64,000 nucleotides of DNA from Calliopsis andreniformis (GCF_051401765.1 NW_027480429.1:12280157-12344156), one strand, 5' to 3'. Numbered from the stretch's first letter, positions 1 through 12,187 are shown. The notes: a model not told the origin generated them from the letters alone. Numbers and translations: made by a program.

Positions 1-480
1 ATGCCCGAAGCATAAAATACAATATAAATACAACAGTTTTTCCATCGTATAAAACGAATAATTGAAACCAGTATGAAAGTTAACGTCATTTCTACTTTCC
101 GGGCTACCTAGGTTTCACCCTAGAGCGTTGCACCAACAGATTGAATAGTTAGGACCTTAGAAGCCAACGCCAGAAGCATAAAGTACAATAAAGATGCAAA
201 AGTTTTTCCATCGTATAACAGGAATAACTGCAAACAGTGTGAAAGTTATGGTCATTTCTACGTTCCGGGCAACCTCGGCTTCACTCTAGGGCGTTGCGGC
301 ACCAGATCGAATAGTTAGGGCCTTAGAAATCAACGCCCGAAGCATAAAATACAAAATAAATAATACAGTTTTTCCATCGTATAAAACGAATAATTGCAAC
401 CAGTGTGGAAGTTATGGTCATTTCTACTTTCGGGGCAACATAGGCTTCACCCTTGGGCGTTGCACCAACAGATTGAGTAG
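1..480 (+). repeat. Domain A five-monomer cassette, partial copy at window edge
   Basis: The window opens inside the third monomer of the recurring A cassette ('GTATGAAAGTTAACGTC' with 'GGGCTACCTAGG'). The fourth follows at 149 ('CTTAGAAGCCAACGCC', 'ACAATAAAGATGCAAAAG') and the fifth at 315 ('CTTAGAAATCAACGCCCG', 'AATAATACAG'). The same order is seen at 3,136 to 3,633 and at four later places. Confidence 0.8.
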
Positions 481-812
481 TTAGGCCCTTAGAAGTCAAC
501 GCCAGAAGCATAAAATACGATATAAATAGAACAGCTTTTCCATCGTATAAAACGAATAATTGCAACCAGTGTGGAAGTTATGGTCATGTCTACGTTCCGG
601 GCAACCTAGGCTTCACTCTAGGGCGTTGCTCGACCATATCGGATAGCTAGGGCCTTAGAAGTCAACGCCTGAAGTATAAAATACAATAAAAATACAACAG
701 CCTTTCCATCCTATAACAGGAATAATTGCAACCCGTGTGAAAGTGATGGTCATTTCTACGTTCCAGGCAACTTAGGATTCACCCTAGGGCGTTGTTCCAC
801 CAGATGGAATAG

Positions 813-823
813 TTAGGGCCTAA
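813..823. other. TTAGGGCCTAA inverted repeat (example)
   Basis: Monomers that read 'TTAGGGCCTAAG' carry a perfect 5 bp inverted repeat (TTAGG / CCTAA) around a single G. The alternative 'TTAGGGCCTTAG' form breaks one arm. The site lies at my chosen monomer start, about 30 bp after the CCTAGG dyad. Confidence 0.5.
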
Positions 824-1310
824 GAAGTCAACGCCAGAAGCATAAAACACTATATAAATACAACAGTTTTTCCATCATATAAAACGAATAATTGCAACCA
901 GTGTAAAAGTTATGGTCATTTCTACTTTCCGGGCAACATAGGCTTCACCCTTGGGCGTTGCACCAACAGATTGAATAGTTAGGCCCTTAGAAGTCAACGC
1001 CAGAAGCATAAAATACGATATAAATAGAACAGCTTTTCCATCGTATAAAACGAATAATTGCAACCAGTGTGAAGGTAATGGTCATTTCTACGTTCCAGGC
1101 AACTTAGGCGTCACCCTAGGGCGTTGCTCCACCACATCTAATAGCAACGGCCTTAGAAGTCAGCCCCAGATGAATAAAATACATAAAAGATGCCACAGCT
1201 TTTCCATCGTATAAAACGAATTATTGCAACCAGTGTGAAAGTTATGGTCATTTCTACGTTCCGGGCAACATAGGCTTCACTCTAGGGCGTGGCGCCACCA
1301 GATCGAATAG

Positions 1311-1476
1311 TTAGGGCCTTAGAAGTCAACGCCAGAAGCATAAAATACGATATAAATACAACAGCTTTTCCATCGTATAAAACGAATAATTGCAACCAGT
1401 GTGGAAGTTATGGTCATTTCTACGTTCCGGGCAACCTAGGCTTCACTCTAGGGCGTTGTTCCACCAGATGGAATAG
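1311..1476 (+). repeat. Representative 166 bp monomer
   Basis: This copy is close to the consensus and shows the internal layout. Roughly 1,338 to 1,398 is AT-rich, with TATAAATA at 1,351 to 1,358 and a short T-run before CCATCG. From about 1,415 to 1,470 it is richer in G+C and carries CCTAGG (1,435 to 1,440) followed by CTAGGG (1,448 to 1,453). My by-eye consensus of the monomer has 54 A, 43 T, 32 G and 37 C, with eight CpG steps. The start at TTAGGG is an arbitrary phase chosen because that step is easy to follow. Confidence 0.9.
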
Positions 1477-1974
1477 TTAGGGCCTAAGAAGTCAACGCCA
1501 GAAGCATAAAACACTATATAAATACAACAGTTTTTCCATCATATAAAACGAATGATAGCAACCAGTGTGAAAGTTATGGTCATTTCTACGTTCCGGGCAA
1601 CATAGGCTTCACTCTAGGGCGTCGCGCCACCAGATCGAATAGTTAGGGCCTTAGAAGTCAACGCCCGAAGCATAAAATACAAAATACATAAAACAGCTTT
1701 TCCATCGTATAAAACGAATAATTGCAACCAGTATGAAAGTTAACGTCATTTCTACTTTGCGGGCAACCTAGGCTTCACCCTAAGGCGTTGTTCCACCAGA
1801 TGGAATAGTTAAGGCCTAAGAAGTCAACGCCAGAAGCATAAAACACTATATAAATACAACAGTTTTTCCATCATATAAAACGAATAATTGCAACCAGGAT
1901 GAAATTTATGGTCATTTCTACTTTCCGGGCAACCTAGGCTTCACTCTAGGGCGTTCTTCCACCAGATGCAATAG

Positions 1975-2472
1975 TTAGGGCCTAAGAAGTCAACGCCAGA
2001 AGCATAAAACACTATATAAATACCACAGTTTTTCCATCATATAAAACGAATAATTGCAACCAGGATGAAAGTTATTGTCATTTCTACTTTCCGGGCAACC
2101 TAGGCTTCACCCTAGGGCGTTGCTCGACCATATCGGATAGCTAGGGCCTTAGAAGTCAACGCCTGAAGTATAAAATACAATAAAAATACAACAGCCTTTC
2201 CATCCTATAACAGGAATAATTGCAACCCGTGTGAAAGTGATGGTCATTTCTACGTTCCAGGCAACTTAGGATTCACCCTAGGGCGTTGTTCCACCAGATG
2301 GAATAGTTAGGGCCTAAGAAGTCAACGCCAGAAGCATAAAACACTATATAAATACAACAGTTTTTCCATCATATAAAACGAATAATTGCAACCAGGATGA
2401 AATTTATGGTCATTTCTACTTTCCGGGCAACCTAGGCTTCACTCTAGGGCGTTGCCCCACCAGATCGAATAG
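1975..2472 (+). repeat. Three-monomer (498 bp) expansion absent from the sister copy
   Basis: Landmarks 1,975, 2,141 and 2,307 have no counterpart between 10,934 and 11,100. The inserted monomers are not foreign: they repeat the local types ('ACTATATAAATAC', 'GGATGAAATTTATGG', 'AACCCGTGTGAAAGTGATGG'), and the last one is nearly the same as the monomer just before the expansion. Either a 498 bp gain in this copy or a loss in the other would explain it. Confidence 0.75.
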
Positions 2473-2803
2473 TTAGGGCCTTAGAAGTCAACGCCAGAAG
2501 CATAAAATACGATATAAATACAACAGCATTTCCACCGTATTAAATGAATAATTGCAAACAGTGTGAAAGTAGTGGTCATTTCTACGTTCCGAGCAACCTA
2601 GGCTTCACTCTAGGCCGGTGCTCCAACATATCGAATAGCAACGGCCTTAGAAGTCTACGACTGAAGCATAAAATACGATATAAATACAACAGTTTTCCAT
2701 CGTATAAAACGAATAATTGCTACCAGTGTGAAAGTTATGGTCATTTCTACGTTACGCGCAACCTAGGCTTCACCCGAGGGCGTTGATCCACCAGATGGAA
2801 TAG

Positions 2804-3633
2804 TTAGGGCCTAAGAGTTCAACGCCAGAATCATAAAATACGATATAAATACAACAGCTTTTCCATCGTATAAAACGAATAATTGCAACCAGTGTGGAAG
2901 TTATGGTCATTTCTACGTTCCGGACAACCTAGGCTTCACTCTAGGGCGTTGTTCCACCAGATGCTATAGTTAGGGCCTAAGAAGTCAACGCCAGAAGCAT
3001 AAAACACTATATAAATACAACAGTTTTTCCATCATATAAAACGAATAATTGCAACCAGTATGAAAGTTATTGTCATTTCTACTTTCCGGGCAACCTAGGC
3101 TTCACCCTAGGGCGTTGCTCCAACAGATTGAGTAGCTAGGGCCTTAGAAGTCAATGCCCGAAACATAAAATACAATATAAATACAACAGTTTTTCCATCG
3201 TATAAAACGAATAATTGAAACCAGTATGAAAGTTAACGTCATTTCTACTTTCCGGGCTACCTAGGCTTCACCCTAGAGCGTTGCACCAACAGATTGAATA
3301 GTTAGGGCCTTAGAAGCCAACGCCAGAAGCATAAAGTACAATAAAGATGCAAAAGTTTTTCCATCGTATAACAGGAATAACTGCAAACAGTGTGAAAGTT
3401 ATGGTCATTTCTACGTTCCGGGCAACCTCGGCTTCACTCTAGGGCGTTGCGGCACCAGATCGAATAGTTAAGACCTTAGAAATCGACGCCCGAAGCATAA
3501 AATACAAAATCAATAATACAGTTTTTCCATCGTATAAAACGAATAATTGCATCCAGTGTGGAAGTTATGGTCATTTCTACGTTCCGCGCAACCTAGGCTT
3601 CACCCTAGGGCGTTGCACGAACAGATTGAATAG
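2804..3633 (+). repeat. Domain A five-monomer cassette, copy 2
   Basis: Five monomers in fixed order: one starting 'CCTAAGAGTTCAACGCC' after 'GATCCACCAGATGG'; one with 'ACTATATAAATAC' and 'GAAAGTTATTGTC'; one with 'TCAATGCCCG' and 'GGGCTACC'; one with 'GAAGCCAACGCC' and 'AAAGATGCAAAAG'; one with 'TTAGAAATC' and 'AATAATACAG'. Later copies start at 5,624, 8,610, 11,432 and 13,257, at offsets of 2,820, 2,986, 2,822 and 1,825 bp (17, 18, 17 and 11 monomers). Confidence 0.8.
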
Positions 3634-4206
3634 TTAGGGCCTTAGAAGTCAACGCCAGAAGCATAAAATACGATATAAATAGAACAGCTTTTCCATCGTA
3701 TAAAACGAATAATTGCTACCGGTGTGAAATTTATGGTAATTTCTCCGTTCCGGGCAACCTAGGCTTCACTCTAGGGCCTTGCTCCACCAGATGGAATAGT
3801 TAGGGCCTAAGAGTTCAACGCCAGAATCATGAAATACGATATAAATACAACAGCTTTTCCATCGTATAAGACGAATAATTGCAACCAGGATGAAAGTTAT
3901 TGTCATTTCTACTTTCCGGGCAACCTAGGCATCACCCTAGGGCGTTGCGCCACCAGATCGAATAGTTAGGGCCTTAGAAGTCAACGCCCGAAGCATAAAA
4001 TACAAAATAAATAAAACCGTTTTTCCATCGTATAAAACGAATAATTGCAACCAGTATGATAGTTAACGTCATTTCTACCTTCCGGGCAACATAGGCTTCA
4101 CCTTGGGCGTTGCACCAACAGATTTAATAATTAGGGCCTTAGAAGTCAACGCCCGAAGCATGAAATACAAAATAAATAGAACAGTTTTTCCATCGTATAA
4201 AACGAA
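3212..4206 (+). repeat. Six-monomer HOR (995 bp), copy 1
   Basis: A 995 bp block is followed directly by a second copy. Corresponding landmarks are 3,302/4,297, 3,468/4,463, 3,634/4,629, 3,800/4,795, 3,966/4,961 and 4,131/5,126, all 995 apart. The length is one less than six monomers because one unit has 'CACCTTGGGCG' instead of 'CACCCTTGGGCG'. Differences are few, for example 'CGTTCCGCGCAACC' near 3,590 against 'CGTTCCCGGCAACC' near 4,580. Confidence 0.85.
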
Positions 4207-5201
4207 TAATTGAAACCAGTATGAAAGTTAACGTCATTTCTACTTTCCGGGCTACCTAGGCTTCACCCTAGAGCGTTGCACCAACAGATTGAATAGTTAG
4301 GGCCTTAGAAGCCAACGCCAGAAGCATAAAGTACAATAAAGATGCAAAAGTTTTTCCATCGTATAACAGGAATAACTGCAAACAGTGTGAAAGTTATGGT
4401 CATTTCTACGTTCCGGGCAACCTCGGCTTCACTCTAGGGCGTTGCGGCACCAGATCGAATAGTTAAGACCTTAGAAATCGCCGCCCGAAGCATAAAATAC
4501 AAAATCAATAATACAGTTTTTCCATCGTATAAAACGAATAATTGCATCCAGTGTGGAAGTTATGGTCATTTCTACGTTCCCGGCAACCTAGGCTTCACCC
4601 TAGGGCGTTGCACGAACAGATTGAATAGTTAGGGCCTTAGAAGTCAACGCCAGAAGCATAAAATACGATATAAATAGAACAGCTTTTCCATCGTATAAAA
4701 CGAATAATTGCTACCGGTGTGAAATTTATGGTAATTTCTCCGTTCCGGGCAACCTAGGCTTCACTCTAGGGCCTTGCTCCACCAGATGGAATAGTTAGGG
4801 CCTAAGAGTTCAACGCCAGAATCATGAAATACGATATAAATACAACAGCTTTTCCATCGTATAAGACGAATAATTGCAACCAGGATGAAAGTTATTGTCA
4901 TTTCTACTTTCCGGGCAACCTAGGCATCACCCTAGGGCGTTGCGCCACCAGATCGAATAGTTAGGGCCTTAGAAGTCAACGCCCGAAGCATAAAATACAA
5001 AATAAATAAAACCGTTTTTCCATCGTATAAAACGAATAATTGCAACCAGTATGATAGTTAACGTCATTTCTACCTTCCGGGCAACATAGGCTTCACCTTG
5101 GGCGTTGCACCAACAGATTTAATAATTAGGGCCTTAGAAGTCAACGCCCGAAGCATGAAATACAAAATAAATAGAACAGTTTTTCCATCGTATAAAACGA
5201 A
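4207..5201 (+). repeat. Six-monomer HOR (995 bp), copy 2
   Basis: Second tandem copy of the preceding 995 bp block. It ends at about 5,200, where 'GAATAATTGAAACCAGTATG' of the repeat is replaced by 'GAATAATTGCAACCAGTGTG'. The breakpoint therefore lies in or just after 'TTTTTCCATCGTATAAAACG', which is shared by most monomers. Confidence 0.85.
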
Positions 5202-7022
5202 TAATTGCAACCAGTGTGAAGGTAATGGTCATTTCTGCGTTCCGGGGAACTTAGGCGTCACCCTAGGTCGTTGCTCCACCACATCTAATAGCAACGGCCT
5301 TAGAAGTCAACCCCAGATGAATAAAATACATAAAGGATGCCACAGTTTTTCCATCGTATAAAACTAATAATTGCAACCAGTGTGAAAGTTATGGTCATTT
5401 CTACGTTCCGGGCAACCTAGGCTTCACTCTAGGGCGTTGCGCCACCAGATCGAATAGTTAGGGCCTTAGAAGTCAACGCCAGAAGCATAAAATACGATAT
5501 AAATACAACAGTTTTTCCATCGTATAAAACGAATAATTGCTACCAGTGTGAAAGTTATGGTCATTTCTACGTTACGCGCAACCTAGGCTTCACCCGAGGG
5601 CGTTGATCCACCAGATGGAATAGTTAGGGCCTAAGAGTTCAACGCCAGAATCATAAAATACGATATAAATACAACAGCTTTTCCATCGCATAAAACGAAT
5701 AATTGCAACCAGTGTGGAAGTTATGGTCATTTCTACGTTCCGGACAACCTAGGCTTCACTCTAGGGCGTTGTTCCACCAGATGCAATAGTTAGGGCCTAA
5801 GAAGTCAACGCCAGAAGCATAAAACACTATATAAATACCACAGTTTTTCCATCATATAAAACGAATAATTGCAACCAGGATGAAAGTTATTGTCATTTCT
5901 ACTTTCCGGGCAACCTAGGCTTCACCCTAGGGCGTTGCTCCAACAGATTGAGTAGCTAGGGCCTTAGAAGTCAATGCCCGAAGCATAAAATACAATATAA
6001 ATACAACAGTTTTTCCATCGTATAAGACGAATAATTGAAACCAGTATGAAAGTTAACGTCATTTCTACTTTCCGGGCTACCTAGGTTTCACCCTAGAGCG
6101 TTGCACCAACAGATTGAATAGTTAGGACCTTAGAAGCCAACGCCAGAAGCATAAAGTACAATAAAGATGCAAAAGTTTTTCCATCGTATAACAGGAATAA
6201 CTGCAAACAGTGTGAAAGTTATGGTCATTTCTACGTTCCGGGCAACCTCGGCTTCACTCTAGGGCGTTGCGGCACCAGATCGAATAGTTAGGGCCTTAGA
6301 AATCAACGCCCGAAGCATAAAATACAAAATAAATAATACAGTTTTTCCATCGTATAAAACGAATAATTGCAACCAGTGTGGAAGTTATGGTCATTTCTAC
6401 GTTCCGGGCAACCTAGGCTTCACTCTAGGGCGTTGCTCCACCAGATCGAATAGTTAGGGCCTTAGAAGTCTACGCCCGAAGCATAAAATACAAAATAAAT
6501 AAAACAGTTTTTCCATCGTATAAAAAGAATAATTGCAACCAGTATGAAAGTTAACGTCATTTCTACTTTCGGGGCAACATAGGCTTCACCCTTGGGCGTT
6601 GCACCAGCAGATTGAATAGTTAGGCCCTTAGAAGTCAACGCCAGAAGCATAAAATACGATATAAATAGAACAGCTTTTCCATCGTATAAAACGAATAATT
6701 GCAACCAGTGTGGAAGTTATGGTCATGTCTACGTTCCGGGCAACATAGGCTTCACTCTAGGGCGTTGCTCGACCAGATCGAATAGCTAGGGCCTTAGAAG
6801 TCAACGCCTGAAGTATAAAATACAATAAAAATACAACAGCCTTTCCATCCTATAACAGGAATAACTGCAACCCGTGTGAAAGTGATGGTCATTTCTACGT
6901 TCCAGGCAACCTAGGATTCACCCTAGGGCGTTGTTCCACCAGATGGAATAGTTAGGGCCTAAGAAGTCAACGCCAGAAGCATAAAACACTATATAAATAC
7001 AACAGCTTTTCCAACATATAAA
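5127..7022 (+). repeat. Long duplication in domain A (7,633 bp offset), copy 1
   Basis: About 1.9 kb matches 12,760 to 14,655 with a constant offset of 7,633 bp (46 monomers minus 3 bp). Matching points are 5,126/12,759, 5,292/12,925, 5,956/13,589, 6,454/14,087 and 6,786/14,419. The monomer with 'CCACATCTAATAGCAACGG' and 'CCCCAGATGAATAAAATAC' is included. Only scattered single-base differences are visible, for example 'TTTCTGCGTTCC' near 5,233 against 'TTTCTACGTTCC'. A cassette copy (5,624 to 6,453) lies inside it. Confidence 0.8.
5624..6453 (+). repeat. Domain A five-monomer cassette, copy 3
   Basis: Same five monomers in the same order as at 2,804, beginning after 'GATCCACCAGATGG' and ending with the 'TTAGAAATC ... 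AATAATACAG' unit. It lies within the 7,633 bp-offset duplication. Confidence 0.8.
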
Positions 7023-8609
7023 ACGGATAATTGCAACCAGGATGAAAGTTATGGTCATTTCTACGTTCCGGGCAACCTAGGCTTCACTCTAGGGCGTTAT
7101 GCCACCAGATCGAATAGTTAGGGCCTTAGAAGTCAACGCCCGAATCATAAAATACAAAATAAATAAAACAGTTTTTCCATCGTAAAAACGAATAATTACA
7201 ACCAGTATAAAAGTTAACGTCATTTCTACTTTCCGGGCAACATAGGCTTCACCCTTGGGCGTTGCACCAACAGATTGAATAGTTAGGGCCTTAGAAGTCA
7301 ACGCCCGAAGCATAAAATACAAAATAAATAGAACAGTTTTTCCATCGTATAAAACGAATAATTGCTACCGGTGTGAAAGCTATGGTCATTTCTCCGTTCC
7401 GGGCAACCTAGGCTTCACTCTAGGGCGTTGCTCCACCGGATCGAATGGTTAGGGCCTTAGAAGTCAACGCCAGTAGCATAAAATACAAAATAAATAAAAC
7501 AGTTTTTCCATCGTATAAAACGAATAATTGCTACCAGTGTGAAAGTTATGGTCATTTCTACGTTACGCGCATCCTAGGCTTCACCCGAGGGCGTTGCTCC
7601 ACCAGATCGAATAGTTAGGGCCTTAGAAGTCAACGCCCGAAGCATAAAATGCAAAATAAATAAAACAGGTTTTCCATCGTATAAAACGAATAATTGCAAC
7701 CAGTATGAAAGTTAACGTCATTTCTACTTTCGGGGCAACATAGGCTTCACCCTTGGGCGTTGCACCAACAGATTGAATAGTTAGGCCCTTAGAAGTCAAC
7801 GCCAGAAGCATAAAATACGATATAAATAGAATAGCTTTTCCATCCTATAAAACGAATAATTGCAACCAGTGTGGAAGTTATGGTCATGTCTACGTTCCGG
7901 GCAACCTAGGCTTCACTCTAGGGCGTTGCTCGACCAGATCGAATAGCTAGGGCCTTAGAAGTCAACGCCTGAAGTATAAAATACATTAAAAATACAACAG
8001 CCTTTCCATCCTATAACAGGAATAATTGCAACCCGTGTGAAAGGGATGGTCATTTCTACGTTCCAGGCAACCTAGGCTTCACCCTAGGGCGTTGTTCCAC
8101 CAGATGGAATAGTTAGGGCCTAAGAAGTCAACGCCAGAAGCATAAAACACTATATAAATACAACAGTTTTTCCACCATATAAAGCGAATAATAGCAACCA
8201 GGATGAAATTTATGGTCATTTCTACTTTCCGGGCAACCTAGGCTTCACTCTAGGGCGTTGCCCCACCAGATCGAATAGTTAGGGCCTTAGAAGTCAATGC
8301 CCGAAGCATAAAACACAAAATAAATAAAACAGCTTTTCCATCGCATAAAACGAATAATTGCAACCAGTATGAAAGTTAACGTCATTTCTACCTTCCGGGC
8401 AACATAGGCTTCACCTTGGGCGTTGCACCAACAGATTTAATAGTTAGGGCCTTAGAAGTCAACGCCCGAAGCATGAAATACAAAATAAATAGAACAGTTT
8501 TTCCATCGTATAAAACGAATAATTGCAACCAGTGTGAAAGTTATGGTCATTTCTACGTTACGCGCAACCTAGGCTTCACCCGAGGGCGTTGATCCACCAG
8601 ATGGAATAG
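7023..8609 (+). repeat. Domain A monomers, mosaic order
   Basis: Ten or so A-type monomers between two long duplicated runs. They include units also found elsewhere, such as 'AACCCGTGTG' at about 8,033, 'ACAAAATAAATAAAACAG' and 'CACCCGAGGGCG' at about 7,580. I see no long exact copy of this order elsewhere in the window. One unit has 'CATCGTAAAAACG' near 7,180, one base shorter than usual. Confidence 0.7.
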
Positions 8610-9440
8610 TTAGGGCCTAAGAGTTCAACGCCAGAATCATAAAATACGATATAAATACAACAGCTTTTCCATCGTATAAAACGAATAATTGCAACCAGTG
8701 TGGAAGTTATGATCATTTCTACGTTCCGGGCAACCTAGGCTTCACTCTAGGGCGTTGTTCCACCAGATGCAATAGTTAGGGCCTAAGAAGTCAACGCCAG
8801 AAGCATAAAACACTATATAAATACAACAGTTTTTCCATCATATAAAACGAATAATTGCAACCAGGATGAAAGTTATTCTTCATTTCTACTTTCCGGGCAA
8901 CCTAGGCTTCACCCTAGGGCGTTGCTCCAACAGATTGAGTAGCTAGGGCCTTAGAAGTCAATGCCCGAAGCATAAAATACAATATAAATACAACAGTTTT
9001 TCCATCGTATAAAACGAATAATTGAAACCAGTATGAAAGCTAACGTCATTTCTACTTTCCGGGCTACCTAGGCTTCACCCTAGAGCGTTGCACCAACAGA
9101 TTGAATAGTTAGGGCCTTAGAAGCCAACGCCAGAAGCATAAAGTACAATAAAGATGCAAAAGTTTTTCCATCGTATAACAGGAATAACTGCAAACAGTGT
9201 GAAAGTTATGGTCATTTCTACGTTCCGGGCAACCTCGGCTTCACTCTAGGGCGTAGCGGCACCAGATCGAATAGTTAGGGCCTTAGAAATCAACGCCCGA
9301 AGCATAAAATACAAAATAAATAATACAGTTTTTCCATCGTATAAAACGAATAATTGCAACCAGTGTGGAAGTTATGGTCATTTCTACGTTCCGGGCAACC
9401 TAGGCTTCACTCTAGGGCGTTCCTCCACCAGATCGAATAG
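8610..9440 (+). repeat. Domain A five-monomer cassette, copy 4
   Basis: The same five-monomer order again. It has a private one-base insertion ('GTTATTCTTCATTTC' near 8,875) and 'GGGCGTAGCGGCACC' near 9,252 where other copies have 'GGGCGTTGCGGCACC'. An additional monomer (9,441 to 9,605) follows before the run shared with 481 onward. Confidence 0.8.
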
Positions 9441-9605
9441 TTAGGGCCTTAGAAGTCTACGCCCGAAGCATAAAATACAAAATAAATAAAACAGTTTTCC
9501 ATCGTATAAAAAGAATAATTGCAACCAGTATGAAAGTTAACGTCATTTCTACTTTCGGGGCAACATAGGCTTCACCCTTGGGCGTTGCACCAACAGATTG
9601 AATAG

Positions 9606-12187
9606 TTAGGCCCTTAGAAGTCAACGCCAGAAGCATAAAATACGATATAAATAGAACAGCTTTTCCATCGTATAAAACGAATAATTGCAACCAGTGTGGA
9701 AGTTATGGTCATGTCTACGTTCCGGGCAACCTAGGCTTCACTCTAGGGCGTTGCTCGACCAGATCGGATAGCTAGGGCCTTAGAAGTCAACGCCTGAAGT
9801 ATGAAATACAATAAAAATACAACAGCCTTTCCATCCTATAACAGGAATAATTGCAACCCGTGTGAAAGTGATGGTCATTTCTACGTTCCAGGCAACTTAG
9901 GATTCACCCTAGGGCGTTGTTCCACCAGATGGAATAGTTAGGGCCTAAGAAGTCAACGCCAGAAGCATAAAACACTATATAAATACAACAGTTTTTCCAT
10001 CATATAAAACGAATAATTGCAACCAGTGTAAAAGTTATGGTCATTTCTACTTTCCGGGCAACATAGGCTTCACCCTTGGGCGTTGCACCAACAGATTGAA
10101 TAGTTAGGCCCTTAGAAGTCAATGCCAGAAGCATAAAATACGATATAAATAGAACAGCTTTTCCATCGTATAAAACGAATAATTGCAACCAGTGTGAAGG
10201 TAATGGTCATTTCTACGTTCCAGGCAACTTAGGCGTCACCCTAGGGCGTTGCTCCACCACATCTAATAGCAACGGCCTTAGAAGTCAGCCCCAGATGAAT
10301 AAAATACATAAAAGATGCCACAGCTTTTCCATCGTATAAAACGAATTATTGCAACCAGTGTGAAAGTTATGGTCATTTCTACGTTCCGGGCAACATAGGC
10401 TTCACTCTAGGGCGTGGCGCCACCAGATCGAATAGTTAGGGCCTTAGAAGTCAACGCCAGAAGCATAAAATACGATATAAATACAACAGCTTTTCCATCG
10501 TATAAAACGAATAATTGCAACCAGTGTGGAAGTTATGGTCAGTTCTACGTTCCGGGCAACCTAGGCTTCACTCTAGGGCGTTGTTCCACCAGATGGAATA
10601 GTTAGGGCCTAAGAAGTCAACGGCAGAAGCATAAAACACTATATAAATACAACAGTTTTTCCATCATATAAAACGAATGATAGCAACCAGTGTGAAAGTT
10701 ATGGTCATTTCTACGTTCCGGGCAACATAGGCTTCACTCTAGGGCGTCGCGCCACCAGATCGAATAGTTAGGGCCTTAGAAGTCAACGCCCGAAGCATAA
10801 AATACAAAATACATAAAACAGCTTTTCCATCGTATAAAACGAATAATTGCAACCAGTATGAAAGTTAACGTCATTTCTACTTTGCGGGCAACCTAGGCTT
10901 CACCCTAAGGCGTTGTTCCACCAGATGGAATAGTTAAGGCCTAAGAAGTCAACGCCAGAAGCATAAAACACTATATAAATACAACAGTTTTTCCATCATA
11001 TAAAACGAATAATTGCAACCAGGATGAAATTTATGGTCATTTCTACTTTCCGGGCAACCTAGGCTTCACTCTAGGGCGTTGCCCCACCAGATCGAATAGT
11101 TAGGGCCTTAGAAGTCAACGCCAGAAGCATAAAATACGATATAAATACAACAGCATTTCCACCGTATTAAATGAATAATTGCAAACAGTGTGAAAGTAGT
11201 GGTCATTTCTACGTTCCGAGCAACCTAGGCTTCACTCTAGGCCGGTGCTCCAACATATCGAATAGCTACGGCCCTAGAAGTCTACGACTGAAGCATAAAA
11301 TACGATATAAATACAACAGTTTTTCCATCGTATAAAACGAATAATTGCTACCAGTGTGAAAGTTATGGTCATTTCTACGTTACGCGCAACCTAGGCTTCA
11401 CCCGAGGGCGTTGATCCACCAGATGGAATAGTTAGGGCCTAAGAGTTCAACGCCAGAATCATAAAATACGATATAAATACAACAGCTTTTCCATCGTATA
11501 AAACGAATAATTGCAACCAGTGTGGAAGTTATGCTCATTTCTACGTTCCGGACAACCTAGGCTTCACTCTAGGGCGTTGTTCCACCAGATGCAATAGTTA
11601 GGGCCTAAGAAGTCAACGCCAGAAGCATAAAACACTATATAAATACAACAGTTTTTCCATCATATAAAACGAATAATTGCAACCAGTATGAAAGTTATTG
11701 TCATTTCTACTTCCCGGGCAACCTAGGCTTTACCCTAGGGCGTTGCTCCAACAGATTGAGTAGCTAGGACCTTAGAAGTCAATGCCCGAAACATAAAATA
11801 CAATATAAATACAACAGTTTTTCCATCGTATAAAACGAATAATTGAAACCAGTATGAAAGTTAACGTCATTTCTACTTTCCGGGCTACCTAGGCTTCACC
11901 CTAGAGCGTTGCACCAACAGATTGAATAGTTAGGGCCTTAGAAGCCAACGCCAGAAGCATAAAGTACAATAAAGATGCAAAAGTTTTTCCATCGTATAAC
12001 AGGAATAACTGCAAACAGTGTGAAAGTTATGGTCATTTCTACGTTCCGGGCAACCTCGGCTTCACTCTAGGGCGTTGCGGCACCAGATCGAATAGTTAGG
12101 ACCTTAGAAATCGACGCCCGAAGCATAAAATACAAAATCAATAATACAGTTTTTCCATCGTATAAAACGAATAATTGCAACCAGTAT
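9606..12187 (+). repeat. Duplicated run of domain A, copy 2
   Basis: This copy parallels 481 to about 3,560, lacking the three monomers at 1,975 to 2,472. From 11,100 the offset to the first copy is 8,627, then 8,628 after the first copy's missing T near 2,690. It contains the fifth cassette start at 11,432. Divergence from copy 1 sets in at about 12,180, where 'GCAACCAGTATGACAG' replaces 'GCATCCAGTGTGGAAG'. Confidence 0.8.

Larger units (their letters stand above)
481..1974 (+). repeat. Duplicated nine-monomer run (9,125 bp offset), copy 1
   Basis: Nine monomers from 481 match 9,606 to 11,099 at a constant offset of 9,125 bp. They include the 'CCACATCTAATAGCAACGG' unit at 1,145/10,270 and the 'GGGCGTCGCGCCACC' unit near 1,620/10,745. 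After 1,974 the first copy carries three extra monomers (1,975 to 2,472). The match then resumes at 2,473/11,100 with an offset of 8,627. Confidence 0.8.

Noticed and set aside
315..320. TTAGGG, the vertebrate telomere unit, at each monomer start
   Set aside because: It occurs once per 166 bp and never in tandem, and it is often changed to TTAGTG, TTAGGC or CTAGGG. It is part of the satellite and not telomeric repeat.
6462..6704. Hydrophobic reverse-strand frames (LFVLYDGKAVLFISYFMLLA) resembling a membrane protein
   Set aside because: The hydrophobic run is the reverse complement of the AT-rich half of the monomer and recurs only with the repeat. Single-base changes between copies insert stops freely, so there is no sign of selection on the reading.
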